Position numbers and translations under genes: made by a program
The notes under the pieces: generated by a model
Told to the model about the DNA's origin: nothing
The model's input: only the letters and a program-made list of their open reading frames with translations
The model's database searches: none
Shown: positions 46,037 through 55,005 of the stretch, one piece after another
Layout: each line of letters opens with the position of its first letter
Position numbering within the stretch: the stretch's first letter is position 1
NCBI GenBank assembly: GCA_024691305.1
Contig: JAILNS010000046.1
Coordinates: 1-64,000 of the forward strand
DNA length: 64,000 nt
Direction of reading: 5' to 3'
From: Lachnospiraceae bacterium
Lineage (GTDB): Bacteria > Bacillota > Clostridia > Lachnospirales > Lachnospiraceae

Positions 46037-49000
46037 ATGGCTGTAGACGAGAATTATCTCGACAACCTGTTGAAAAATGCAAATGAGATAGATTCGGAAA
46101 TAGATCAGGCTTCCGGACCGATAATGACAGCTGCAGACCGATTGCGAGCAATGGGTGTGGTAGCTGATCCTGCGCGTCCAAGTATTTTTGCGGATGACGA
46201 GACATTATCACAAACAACGGCTATGCCTGAACCACTTCCTGAGACGGAGAATGTCTTTGATGGAGCCAAAGAGGATGCAGAACCTGTAATGACGGCTGCA
46301 GATAGATTACGTGCTATGGGACTGGTTCCGGATCCTGATCATCCAAGTATTTTTGCTGACGAGGAGCCTGAGCCGGAAGTTGAACCTGAATCCGAGCCGG
46401 AAACTGTACTTGAAGCTGAGCCGGAGTCTGCGGCTGTAGTTGAGCCGGAAGCGGCAGCTGAACCTGAGGTTGTGGCTGAATCCGAGGTAGTGGCAGAGCC
46501 TGAGCTTGTAGCGGTACCTGAATCCGTGGAAGAACCTGAACCTGTTGCAGATGCAGTACCGGAAATAACTCCCGTATCAGATGATCCTAATGCTAAGATG
46601 TCGGCAGATGATATAGCAGCAATGTTTGCACAGGCAGCGCCGGCAGAGTCAGAAGCGCCGGAAGAGTCAGAACCTGTAGCAGAGGTTGAAGCAATGACAG
46701 AACCTGAAATGGCAGCTGAACCTGAGGTTGTGGCTGAACCCGAGCCAGTTGCTGTGCCGGAGATCACACCTGTATCAGATGATCCTAATGCTAAACTTTC
46801 AGCAGATGATATAGCAGCAATGTTTGCACAGGCAGCGCCGGCAGAGTCAGAAGCACCGGAAGAACCTGAAGCGGCAGCTGAACCTGAGGTTGTGGCTGAA
46901 TCCGAGGTAGTGGCAGAGCCTGAGGTTATGGCGGAACCCGAGCCAGTTGCTGTTCCGGAGATCACGCCTGTATCAGATGATCCTAATGCCAGACTTTCGG
47001 CAGATGATATAGCAGCATTGTTTGCGCAGGCAGCGCCGGCAGAATCAGAAGCGCCGGCAGAGACTGTAACAGAGCCTGAACCTGTGGCGGAACCTGAAGC
47101 GGTAGTGGAGCCTGAACCTGTAGCAGATGCAGTACCGGAGATCACTCCTGTATCAGATGATCCTAATGCCAGACTTTCGGCAGATGATATAGCAGCATTG
47201 TTTGCGCAGGCAGCGCCGGCAGAATCAGAAGCGCCGGCAGAGACTGTAACAGAGCCTGAACCTGTGGCGGAACCTGAAGCGGCAGCGGAGCTTGAATCTG
47301 CAGCAGATACAGTACCGGAGATCACTCCAGTCTCAGATGATCCTAATGCTAAACTTTCGGCAGATGATATAGCAGCATTGTTTGCACAGGCAGCGCCGGC
47401 AGAATCAGAAACACCGGCAGAGACTGTAACAGAACCTGAGCCTGTGGTGGAACCTGAAACGGTAGTGGAGCCTGCTCCTGCAGCAGATGCAGTACCGGAG
47501 ATCACTCCAGTCTCAGATGATCCTAATGCAAAGATGTCAGCAGATGATATAGCAGCATTGTTTGCGCAGGCAGCACCGGCAGAATCAGAAGCGCCGGCAG
47601 AATCAGAAGCACCGGCAGAACCTGAAGCGGCAGTTGAGCCTGTGGCAGGACCCGAACCCACAGCAGATGTTTCTAACACTGAAGAAATACCGGATATTAC
47701 CTCCGATGCTGATCTTACAGCAATTTTGGAAAGTGCGTTAAATGATGGCACTTTAGATTCTGATGCCGATAGCGACTCTGAAATACCGGCAACGGAAGAT
47801 TTGGGCAAACTGGAAGACGGATTTGTCCCGGAAGAGGACAATAATCTTTCCGAAATCGAAGAATTATTGTCAATGTCGGACAATCATGAAATGGTCAATG
47901 ATACCGAAGTTGAGAGCCCCGGAACAGGTATCGAAGAACCTGTGGATATCTTTGCGGACAATAATGAACCGCGTGAAATTGCAGTCGACGAAATGGATAT
48001 AGATACACTTCTTGCCAATTCAATGACTGATCGAGGGCCCGAATCCGATGAATCCGATGAGGATGGAGAAGATTCCGGAAGGAAAAAGAAGAAAGAAAAG
48101 AAAGCTAAGAAGAAAAAATCAAAGAAAAAGTCTAAGGATACAGACGGAGATATTGAAGGAATCGATGATTCCGAAGCTGCTCCCGGTGGTTTTGCAGCAT
48201 TTATCAAAAAGATATTTAATGCACTTACCGAAGAAGAGGGAGACGAGGCAGAAACTGCTGCGAAAGTACTGCTTGGGGAAGATGGTGAAATTCCCGTAAG
48301 TGCAGCCGGAGAAGAGAATCTTGCCATCCTTAACGAATTGGATGCCGAAGAAACCGGCAAGAAGGGCAAGAAAGGCAAGAAGGGTAAGAAGGAAAAAGAA
48401 GAAGATCCCAAGGCTCAGGCTAAAGCCGAGGCAAAAGCAAAGAAAAAAGAAGAAGCAGCTAAAGCCAAGGCAGAAAAAGCCCAAAAGGCACAGGAAGCCA
48501 AGGCAGAAAAGGCGGCAAAGAAGCAGGAAAGAGAAGCAGAACTTGGACCGATCAAGAAACTGCCAAAGAAGAAAGTTATCATGATCTTTTTGGTATTTGT
48601 TCCTGTATTGGCTGCACTTTTGCTGATAGGTCTTGTTATCCCGGCCGATATGAATCTTCGTGAAGCAAGAACTGCGTATGTCAATAAAGAATATGATACC
48701 GTATATACCGATCTGTACGGAAAGAAATTATCCGATGAAGATCAGGTCATTTTCGACGATTCTAACTGCATTCTTCAGATGCGCAGATGGATAAAGGCGT
48801 ACGAAACATATAACAGCATTGATATGCCGCGTGAAGCGTTGGATGCACTTATCAGTGGTGTAGCCTGCTATGATTATCTGAACGTTCATTATGATACATC
48901 AGCCGTTCAGACAGAGTTGGATAATAGCTATAACACTATTATAAGTATTCTGGATTCCAATTATGGTGTAAGTCCCGAATATGCCAGAAAGATAATAGGA

Positions 49001-49342
49001 GCTCATACAGACAAGGACTATACCCGTTATATAGACGGAGTTATTTTCGGCACTTCAACAATAGGAAGTTCACTTCCTTCAGAAGATGAAGCATCTGTAG
49101 ATAATCCTTCCGAGCCTGCCGATCAGGGGACGGCTCCAGAAGCAGGAACAGACGATCCAAATGCTTTTGGTTCATCCGCAACACAGGATGCTCCTCCGTC
49201 TGATGAGAACGTTTACTATCAGGCCAATGTTGATAAAGACGGTAACATCATTCCCGGAGACGTACCATCAGGTAACGAAGACGGAACAGGTACGGGCGAG
49301 GGTAATGATGATGCTCTTGTTTTTCAAATATATTCGCAATGA
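46037..49342 (+). CDS. Giant acidic repeat protein with one transmembrane helix and six copies of a short helical motif
   Basis: A 1101-residue protein. Residues 1-110 contain two copies of MTAADRLRAMG..DP..PSIFAD. Residues 174-529 hold six repeats of PEITPVSDDPNA(K/R)(M/L)SADDIAA(M/L)FAQ separated by Glu/Pro/Ala/Val linkers. Further single motifs of like character follow (LSEIEELLSMS, EMDIDTLLANS). A Lys/Ala/Glu coiled-coil region spans about 760-840, then a helix at about 846-868 (VIMIFLVFVPVLAALLLIGLV), then about 230 residues with a helical TPR-like look and a Pro/Gly/Asp-rich end. It is probably anchored with the long acidic part in the cytoplasm. The SADDIAALF motif recalls the SQDEIDALL motif at the N-terminus of FliM/FliY. 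Function unknown. Confidence 0.8.
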   Translation: MAVDENYLDNLLKNANEIDSEIDQASGPIMTAADRLRAMGVVADPARPSIFADDETLSQTTAMPEPLPETENVFDGAKEDAEPVMTAADRLRAMGLVPDPDHPSIFADEEPEPEVEPESEPETVLEAEPESAAVVEPEAAAEPEVVAESEVVAEPELVAVPESVEEPEPVADAVPEITPVSDDPNAKMSADDIAAMFAQAAPAESEAPEESEPVAEVEAMTEPEMAAEPEVVAEPEPVAVPEITPVSDDPNAKLSADDIAAMFAQAAPAESEAPEEPEAAAEPEVVAESEVVAEPEVMAEPEPVAVPEITPVSDDPNARLSADDIAALFAQAAPAESEAPAETVTEPEPVAEPEAVVEPEPVADAVPEITPVSDDPNARLSADDIAALFAQAAPAESEAPAETVTEPEPVAEPEAAAELESAADTVPEITPVSDDPNAKLSADDIAALFAQAAPAESETPAETVTEPEPVVEPETVVEPAPAADAVPEITPVSDDPNAKMSADDIAALFAQAAPAESEAPAESEAPAEPEAAVEPVAGPEPTADVSNTEEIPDITSDADLTAILESALNDGTLDSDADSDSEIPATEDLGKLEDGFVPEEDNNLSEIEELLSMSDNHEMVNDTEVESPGTGIEEPVDIFADNNEPREIAVDEMDIDTLLANSMTDRGPESDESDEDGEDSGRKKKKEKKAKKKKSKKKSKDTDGDIEGIDDSEAAPGGFAAFIKKIFNALTEEEGDEAETAAKVLLGEDGEIPVSAAGEENLAILNELDAEETGKKGKKGKKGKKEKEEDPKAQAKAEAKAKKKEEAAKAKAEKAQKAQEAKAEKAAKKQEREAELGPIKKLPKKKVIMIFLVFVPVLAALLLIGLVIPADMNLREARTAYVNKEYDTVYTDLYGKKLSDEDQVIFDDSNCILQMRRWIKAYETYNSIDMPREALDALISGVACYDYLNVHYDTSAVQTELDNSYNTIISILDSNYGVSPEYARKIIGAHTDKDYTRYIDGVIFGTSTIGSSLPSEDEASVDNPSEPADQGTAPEAGTDDPNAFGSSATQDAPPSDENVYYQANVDKDGNIIPGDVPSGNEDGTGTGEGNDDALVFQIYSQ
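46560..47625 (+). repeat. Six in-frame tandem repeats, four with an exact 180-base period
   Basis: Copies begin at comparable points near 46603, 46800, 46998, 47178, 47358 and 47538 (start of the SADDIAA codons). The last four have an exact 180-base period, and copies 3 and 4 are identical over about 130 bases. The first intervals are about 198 bases. This pattern points to recent tandem duplication or recombination and probable length variation between strains. Confidence 0.92.
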
Positions 49343-49357
49343 TCTTAGGAGTTTGAA

Positions 49358-49963
49358 GTGGTAGCAATAATAGACTATGATGCGGGCAATGTAAAAAGTG
49401 TTGAGAAAGCAGTAGAACATTTAGGATTTAAGGCTGCGCTTACACGTGACCGCAACGACATATTAAATGCAGACAGTGTTATATTACCGGGAGTAGGGGC
49501 ATTTGGAGATGCATGCAAGCGACTTGATGAATATGAACTAACGCCGGTAATTCACGAAGTGGCCGATAAGAATATCCCTTTTTTAGGTATCTGCCTCGGT
49601 TTGCAGTTACTTTTCGAATCAAGCGAAGAAAGCCCCGGTGTTGAAGGCCTTAAACTTGTTGACGGGAAGATCAAAAGAATACCCGATACAGGCCTTAAGG
49701 TTCCGCATGTCGGTTGGAATTCCCTATCGTTGTCTGGTGACGGAAGGATGTTTAAGGATATTCCTGACGGAAGCTATGTTTATTTTGTCCATTCATTCTA
49801 TCTGGAAGCGAAGGATCCGTCGGTTGTGAAAGCAACTACAACGTATGGAGTGGATATCCATGCAGCGGTAGAAAAAGATAATATTTTTGCGGTACAGTTC
49901 CATCCTGAAAAAAGTTCGGATATAGGACTGAGGATGCTCAACAATTTCCTGGAGATCAAATAA
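49358..49963 (+). CDS. hisH: Imidazole glycerol phosphate synthase, glutamine amidotransferase subunit
   Basis: A 201-residue class I glutaminase. The triad is visible: Cys in [12 protein letters not shown], and His and Glu in AVQFHPEKS. It starts with GTG at 49358, seven bases after AGGAG. It releases ammonia that passes to HisF. It begins 15 bases after the repeat protein gene, and its stop overlaps the hisF start (TAATG). Confidence 0.96.
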   Translation: MVAIIDYDAGNVKSVEKAVEHLGFKAALTRDRNDILNADSVILPGVGAFGDACKRLDEYELTPVIHEVADKNIPFLGICLGLQLLFESSEESPGVEGLKLVDGKIKRIPDTGLKVPHVGWNSLSLSGDGRMFKDIPDGSYVYFVHSFYLEAKDPSVVKATTTYGVDIHAAVEKDNIFAVQFHPEKSSDIGLRMLNNFLEIK

Positions 49964-50724
49964 TGCATACTAAAAGGATCATCCCTTGTCTTGATGTCAG
50001 AGACGGCAGAGTAGTCAAGGGAATTAATTTTGTAAATATAAGAGATGTCGGAGACCCTGCCGAGGTAGGAGAAGTTTATTCCAAGTCAGGGGCCGATGAA
50101 CTCGTGTTTCTCGATATAACCGCATCATCCGATGCACGACATACAGCAGTAGATATGGTCCGTGCGGTAGCTGAGCGTGTATTTATCCCCTTTACCGTAG
50201 GCGGTGGGATCAGGACTGTAGAGGATTTTAAGGACATCCTAAGAGAAGGCGCAGACAAGGTTGCTGTCAATTCTGCGGCTATAATGAACCCCTCCCTTAT
50301 ATCCGAGGCGGCTGATAAATTTGGTTCACAATGTGTGGTCGTGGCCATAGACGCCAAATTAAGGGATGATAAGAGCGGATGGAATATCTATAAAAACGGC
50401 GGACGTGTGGATATGGGTATAGATGCCGTTGAGTGGGCACAAAAAGCTGCAAAACTGGGGGCGGGTGAAATTCTTCTCACAAGCATGGATATGGATGGGA
50501 CCAAGGCAGGATACGATCTGGAACTTACACGTCAGATAGCGGATCTGGTTGATATACCCGTTATAGCTTCGGGCGGAGCAGGTACCATGGAACACTTTTA
50601 TGATGTTTTTGAATCCGGTCATGCTGAAGCAGCACTTGCCGCATCTTTGTTCCATTACAGGGAAATGGATATCATGGATCTGAAGGGCTATTTAAAGGGA
50701 CGCGGCATTTCGGTAAGGGTTTAA
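49963..50724 (+). CDS. hisF: Imidazole glycerol phosphate synthase, cyclase subunit
   Basis: A 253-residue TIM barrel. Typical stretches are [19 protein letters not shown] (catalytic Asp), [42 protein letters not shown] (catalytic Asp) and [12 protein letters not shown]. With HisH it makes IGP and AICAR in histidine synthesis. It overlaps hisH by one base. The rest of the his pathway is not in this window. Confidence 0.97.
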   Translation: MHTKRIIPCLDVRDGRVVKGINFVNIRDVGDPAEVGEVYSKSGADELVFLDITASSDARHTAVDMVRAVAERVFIPFTVGGGIRTVEDFKDILREGADKVAVNSAAIMNPSLISEAADKFGSQCVVVAIDAKLRDDKSGWNIYKNGGRVDMGIDAVEWAQKAAKLGAGEILLTSMDMDGTKAGYDLELTRQIADLVDIPVIASGGAGTMEHFYDVFESGHAEAALAASLFHYREMDIMDLKGYLKGRGISVRV

Positions 50725-50737
50725 TGTATAGACAACT

Positions 50738-51448
50738 ATGGTTTTAAGGTTTGAGGATATGTCTGGTATAAGCGGAGAGTGGCAAAAAGCAGTTTCGGAA
50801 GAATTTCATAAGGACTATTACAAGGAACTGTATACTTTTGTAAGAAGTGAGTATTCAAATACCGTAGTGTATCCTCCTGCCGAGGATATTTTTAATGCAC
50901 TGCATCTGACTCCATTATCCGATATAAAGGCAGTTATTCTGGGACAGGATCCGTATTTTAATCCACATCAGGCACACGGCCTATGCTTTTCGGTTCTCCC
51001 TGATGTATTGCCTAAGGATATTCCACCATCACTAAAAAATATCTATCAGGAACTTCATGATGACCTTGGGTGCTATATACCTGACAACGGATATCTGGAG
51101 AAGTGGGCCAGACAGGGGGTACTGCTTCTTAATACCGTTCTTACCGTAAGGGCAGGGCAGCCCGGATCGCATCAGAATAAGGGATGGGAACAATTTACAG
51201 ATGCGCTTATCAGTGCGGTAAATGATGTTGACAGCCCCGTAGTGTTTATGCTCTGGGGAAGCCAGGCCAGACGAAAAAAAAGCATGTTGGATAATCCCAA
51301 ACATTTATATCTTGAAGCACCTCATCCAAGTCCTTTAAGTGCTTACAGGGGATTTTTCGGATGTAAGCATTTTTCCAAATGCAATGAGTATCTTGAAATG
51401 CACGGAGTAACTCCCATTGACTGGCAAATAGAAAACATACATGGATAA
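50738..51448 (+). CDS. ung: Uracil-DNA glycosylase, family 1
   Basis: A 236-residue protein that removes uracil from DNA. Motif A reads GQDPYFNPHQAHG; the catalytic Asp and the Tyr that excludes thymine are kept, but the usually conserved His after the Tyr is Phe. Motif B is complete (HPSPLSAYRGFFGCKHF, catalytic His). VLLLNTVLTVRAGQPGSHQ holds the uracil-binding Asn. The start at 50738 has no clear ribosome binding site; ATG 50759, preceded by GAGGAT, is an alternative that also keeps all motifs. Confidence 0.93.
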   Translation: MVLRFEDMSGISGEWQKAVSEEFHKDYYKELYTFVRSEYSNTVVYPPAEDIFNALHLTPLSDIKAVILGQDPYFNPHQAHGLCFSVLPDVLPKDIPPSLKNIYQELHDDLGCYIPDNGYLEKWARQGVLLLNTVLTVRAGQPGSHQNKGWEQFTDALISAVNDVDSPVVFMLWGSQARRKKSMLDNPKHLYLEAPHPSPLSAYRGFFGCKHFSKCNEYLEMHGVTPIDWQIENIHG

Positions 51449-51453
51449 TTTAT

Positions 51454-53601
51454 ATGTCTGAAATAAAAGAAGAAGTATTTCTTTCGGAAGTTCTGGCTCT
51501 TATTGACCAAAAAGTGGCTGAACTCTCAGAAAAAATGGATATTACCGACAAAGATATGGCTGATTTTCATGAGTATTTTTGGAACAGCTATACTGAGTTC
51601 GACGAGTATGGATACGAGCTGTATGACAATACAAATGCTATCAGACAAAAGATCATGCAGAAAGCGGATTATATACGCGAAAGGTATACATATGAAAGAA
51701 TGAAGGATTCACCGTATTTTGGACGGGTGGATTTTATTTTTGACGGTGAAAAAGAGACGATTCCCTGCTATATTGGCATAGGAAATCTATCCGAATCTAC
51801 CGGTGCTTTACCGCTTATATATGACTGGAGAGCACCTGTGTCCTCACTGTTTTACGATTATGATGCAGGCCCGGCTTCTTATGTTGCTCCGGCCGGCACG
51901 ATAGCAGGGACTATAGTGGATAAGTATCAATATAAGATATCATCGGGACGCATAATTTATATGCTAAAAAGCGATGTGAGCATAGATGATGATATCCTGA
52001 AGGAAGAACTGGGGACTCATGCCACGGCTTCCCTTAAGGCCATAGTTACGACCATACAAAAGGAACAGAATAAGATCATAAGAGATACATCTCATCGTAT
52101 ACTCGCTGTTCAGGGGTGTGCGGGAAGCGGTAAGACCAGTGTTGCACTGCACAGGATCGCGTATCTTTTGTACCATAACAGACATACTCTTAAGGCCTCT
52201 CAAATCCTTATCTTAAGCCCTAACAATGTTTTCTCCGATTATATTTCCCGGATCCTTCCCGAGTTGGGCGAGGAAAATATCTGTGAAATGAGTCTGGATA
52301 TATGGGCATACAGAAGACTGAGAAAATACGGTGAGGCTCAGGATAAGTATGATCGCATAGAGGAGATACTCGATCCGGACAGCCATCCTTCGCATGCAAC
52401 AGAAGAAGCCGATTATAAGCAGAGCCTGGATTTTGTACAGGAACTTGACGGCTTTATGCTTGACCTTGAAGCTTCGGGAATAGATATAAGTGATTACAAA
52501 TACAGGGGAAGAAGATATACGAAGGAATATCTTTCCGGTCTTTTCTATGACAAACTCTGGGATGTTCCTTTCATGGAACGTATGGGTAAGATAGCGGAGT
52601 TTATCATTGACGAGGAAGAAACACTTCGCGGACGTGATATGTCAGCTGATGAAAAGGATTATATCACCGACTCGCTTAATGCGATGTATATCAGAAGAGA
52701 CCTTCTTGGGTTATATAACGATTTCCTTGAGTCGACAGACAGAAAACCGCTTGATACATATATAACTGGTTTAGAAGACGAATCGGAAGATGAAGAAGAC
52801 AGTGATGTTTCATATAACGAAGATGGGGCTAAAAACGGCTTTGTATATATTCGCAAAAAAGAAGGATATCTAAGATCGGATATCATTCCTTATGAAGATG
52901 TTTATCCCATCCTGTACCTTAGATATTCATTATTTAATATGAATGAGGAAAGGCCGATAAAGCATCTTGTCATAGATGAAATGCAGGATTATACATATCT
53001 GCAGTACAGACTTATTGAAAAAGTGTTTTCATGTGCAATGACGATACTTGGGGATAAGGCACAGACAATGGAATGCGAGTGCAGGGATGTTTTGGAATTT
53101 TTACCGTCTGTTTTTTCCAAAGAACTGTACAGCATGGAACTTACGAAGAGTTACAGATCTACTCTTGAAATAACCCGGTATGCGGCTTCACTTATGGGCT
53201 ATGATACCATAAGTTCCATAGACAGACACGGGGAAGCGGTCGGAGAACATACATTTACCGACGATGATGAACTGATAAGATCTATTGCCGAAATCATAAG
53301 AAATACTAAAGATAAGGCAGAGACCATTGCGGTTTTATGCAAGAATGCCTCAAGGACATCGGAGATTTATTCACTTCTTTGTGAGGATGTTTCGATACCG
53401 GAGATCAGGATCTTAACCTCTGATACGTCATCTTTTAAGACCGGAGTGAGCGTATCTCCGTTTTATCTGACAAAGGGTCTTGAATTTGATATAGTGATCA
53501 TTGTTGACGAAGAATTCGAACCTGAAGCACTTCACAAACAGGCCTTGTATATAGAGGCTACCAGAGCACTTCATGTATTACATATATTTAAGAGGAGATG
53601 A
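51454..53601 (+). CDS. helD: HelD-like UvrD/Rep-family helicase (RNA polymerase recycling factor type)
   Basis: A 715-residue superfamily 1 motor. The N-terminal 200 residues are helical and include the family stretch PLIYDWRAPVSSLFYDYD. Motif I (Walker A) is GCAGSGKTSVALHRIAYLL. Motif II is LVIDEMQDYTYLQ, followed by TILGDKAQTM (motif III) and SYRSTLEIT (motif IV). Motif V/VI regions are TKGLEFDIVIIVD and ALYIEATRALHVLHI. HelD proteins release stalled RNA polymerase in Bacillus-like bacteria. It is five bases from ung and two bases from lysA. Confidence 0.9.
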   Translation: MSEIKEEVFLSEVLALIDQKVAELSEKMDITDKDMADFHEYFWNSYTEFDEYGYELYDNTNAIRQKIMQKADYIRERYTYERMKDSPYFGRVDFIFDGEKETIPCYIGIGNLSESTGALPLIYDWRAPVSSLFYDYDAGPASYVAPAGTIAGTIVDKYQYKISSGRIIYMLKSDVSIDDDILKEELGTHATASLKAIVTTIQKEQNKIIRDTSHRILAVQGCAGSGKTSVALHRIAYLLYHNRHTLKASQILILSPNNVFSDYISRILPELGEENICEMSLDIWAYRRLRKYGEAQDKYDRIEEILDPDSHPSHATEEADYKQSLDFVQELDGFMLDLEASGIDISDYKYRGRRYTKEYLSGLFYDKLWDVPFMERMGKIAEFIIDEEETLRGRDMSADEKDYITDSLNAMYIRRDLLGLYNDFLESTDRKPLDTYITGLEDESEDEEDSDVSYNEDGAKNGFVYIRKKEGYLRSDIIPYEDVYPILYLRYSLFNMNEERPIKHLVIDEMQDYTYLQYRLIEKVFSCAMTILGDKAQTMECECRDVLEFLPSVFSKELYSMELTKSYRSTLEITRYAASLMGYDTISSIDRHGEAVGEHTFTDDDELIRSIAEIIRNTKDKAETIAVLCKNASRTSEIYSLLCEDVSIPEIRILTSDTSSFKTGVSVSPFYLTKGLEFDIVIIVDEEFEPEALHKQALYIEATRALHVLHIFKRR

Positions 53602-53603
53602 TA

Positions 53604-54872
53604 ATGAAAAAAGAAACATTTGTAACCAGGGAAACTGCAGAAAAGATCGCAAAGAAATATCCTACTCCCTTTTATCTGTATGACGAAGCAGGTATAAGGG
53701 CTAACGCAGAGGCTGTACAAAAGGCGTTTGCATGGAATTCAGGTTTTAAGGAGTATTTCGCTGTTAAGGCAAATCCCAATCCGTTTCTTATTAATATTTT
53801 GCGAGAGTACGGTTGCGGCGCAGATTGTTCGTCGATGACCGAACTGATGCTGTCAGAAGCGGTAGGGATAAAGGGCAGTGACATTATGTTTTCAAGTAAT
53901 GATACACCTTTTGAGGAATATGAATATGCTAACAGGTTAAATGCGATCATAAATCTCGATGATATCACTCATATTGATTTTTGTGAGAAGGCATGCGGCG
54001 GCAAACTGCCCGAAACGATGAGCTGCAGATATAACCCCGGTGGAAAGTTTACATTGAGTAACGGTATCATGGATGATCCCGGAGATGCCAAATACGGAAT
54101 GACTCATGATCAGATGATAGAAGCATATAAGATCCTGATGAGCAAGGGCGTAAAGCATTTCGGTATACATGCGTTTCTGGCCAGCAATACCGTAACAAAC
54201 GATTATTACGCGCAACTTGCGGGACAGTTGTTTGAACTTGCAGTGGAACTGAAGAACAAAACCGGAGCCGATATCAGGTTCATAAATCTTTCAGGCGGAG
54301 TAGGAGTGGCTTATACTCCCGAGCAGACGCCGAATGATATCGCAGTGATCGGAGCGGGAGTTGAAAAGGTATACAATGAGATAATGAAGCCTAACGGAAT
54401 GGGAGATGTTTCGATATATACCGAAATGGGAAGATATATGCTTGCTCCTTACGGTGTACTCGTTACAAGAGCAATCCATGAAAAGCATACTTACAAAGAA
54501 TATATCGGAGTGGATGCCTGCGCGGTAAATCTGATGAGACCTGCAATGTACGGATCTTATCATCATATTACGGTGCTCGGAAAAGAGGATCGGCCTTGTG
54601 ACCATACATATGATGTAACAGGATCGCTTTGCGAGAATAATGATAAGTTTGCGGTAGACAGAAAACTCCCCGGGATCGATATGGGTGATCTGTGCGTAAT
54701 CCATGATGCAGGAGCACACGGATATGCGATGGGATATAACTATAACGGAAAACTTAAGTGCGCAGAGATACTGCTTAAGAATGACGGCAGTTTTGAACTT
54801 ATAAGGCGTGCGGAAACTCCCAAAGACTATTTTGCGACATTGGATTGTTTTGAAATATATGACAAATTATGA
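53604..54872 (+). CDS. lysA: Diaminopimelate decarboxylase-like PLP enzyme
   Basis: About 422 residues, fold type III decarboxylase. The PLP lysine is in YFAVKANPNPFL. Further motifs are INLSGGVGVAYTPEQ, TEMGRYMLAPYGVLVTRAI, and DVTGSLCENNDKFAVDRKLP with the active-site Cys. The C-terminal motif usually written GAY reads GAHGYAMGYNYNGK. It makes lysine from meso-diaminopimelate. GAGGAG at 53592-53597 supports ATG 53604. A related amino-acid decarboxylase is possible given the altered motif. Confidence 0.88.
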   Translation: MKKETFVTRETAEKIAKKYPTPFYLYDEAGIRANAEAVQKAFAWNSGFKEYFAVKANPNPFLINILREYGCGADCSSMTELMLSEAVGIKGSDIMFSSNDTPFEEYEYANRLNAIINLDDITHIDFCEKACGGKLPETMSCRYNPGGKFTLSNGIMDDPGDAKYGMTHDQMIEAYKILMSKGVKHFGIHAFLASNTVTNDYYAQLAGQLFELAVELKNKTGADIRFINLSGGVGVAYTPEQTPNDIAVIGAGVEKVYNEIMKPNGMGDVSIYTEMGRYMLAPYGVLVTRAIHEKHTYKEYIGVDACAVNLMRPAMYGSYHHITVLGKEDRPCDHTYDVTGSLCENNDKFAVDRKLPGIDMGDLCVIHDAGAHGYAMGYNYNGKLKCAEILLKNDGSFELIRRAETPKDYFATLDCFEIYDKL

Positions 54873-54914
54873 TGTCCAAAATCAGTAATATATAGTAAAT
54901 ACTCATAGATGACG

Positions 54915-54943
54915 TTGACTGATATTGCATATTTTTGTATAAT
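54915..54943 (+). promoter_or_regulatory. Promoter of the MCP gene
   Basis: TTGACT and TATAAT are 17 bases apart. Transcription should start about 55 bases before the MCP start codon. It is a housekeeping-type promoter; no sigma-28 site is seen. Confidence 0.8.
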
Positions 54944-55005
54944 TTTCATATGTGATGTTTTGAGGGTATATTACATTACTAAATAATTATAAATGGAGGC
55001 GTATG

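Noticed and set aside
46560-47625. Possible CRISPR-like or non-coding array
   Set aside because: The repeats are long, stay in frame in one large coding sequence and lack unique spacers.
46339-47883. A 514-codon Ser/Ala/Gly-rich frame on the minus strand opposite the repeat protein
   Set aside because: It mirrors the Glu/Pro/Ala-rich repeats on the plus strand, and has no ribosome binding site or recognisable domain. The plus-strand protein explains the repeats, helix and neighbours.
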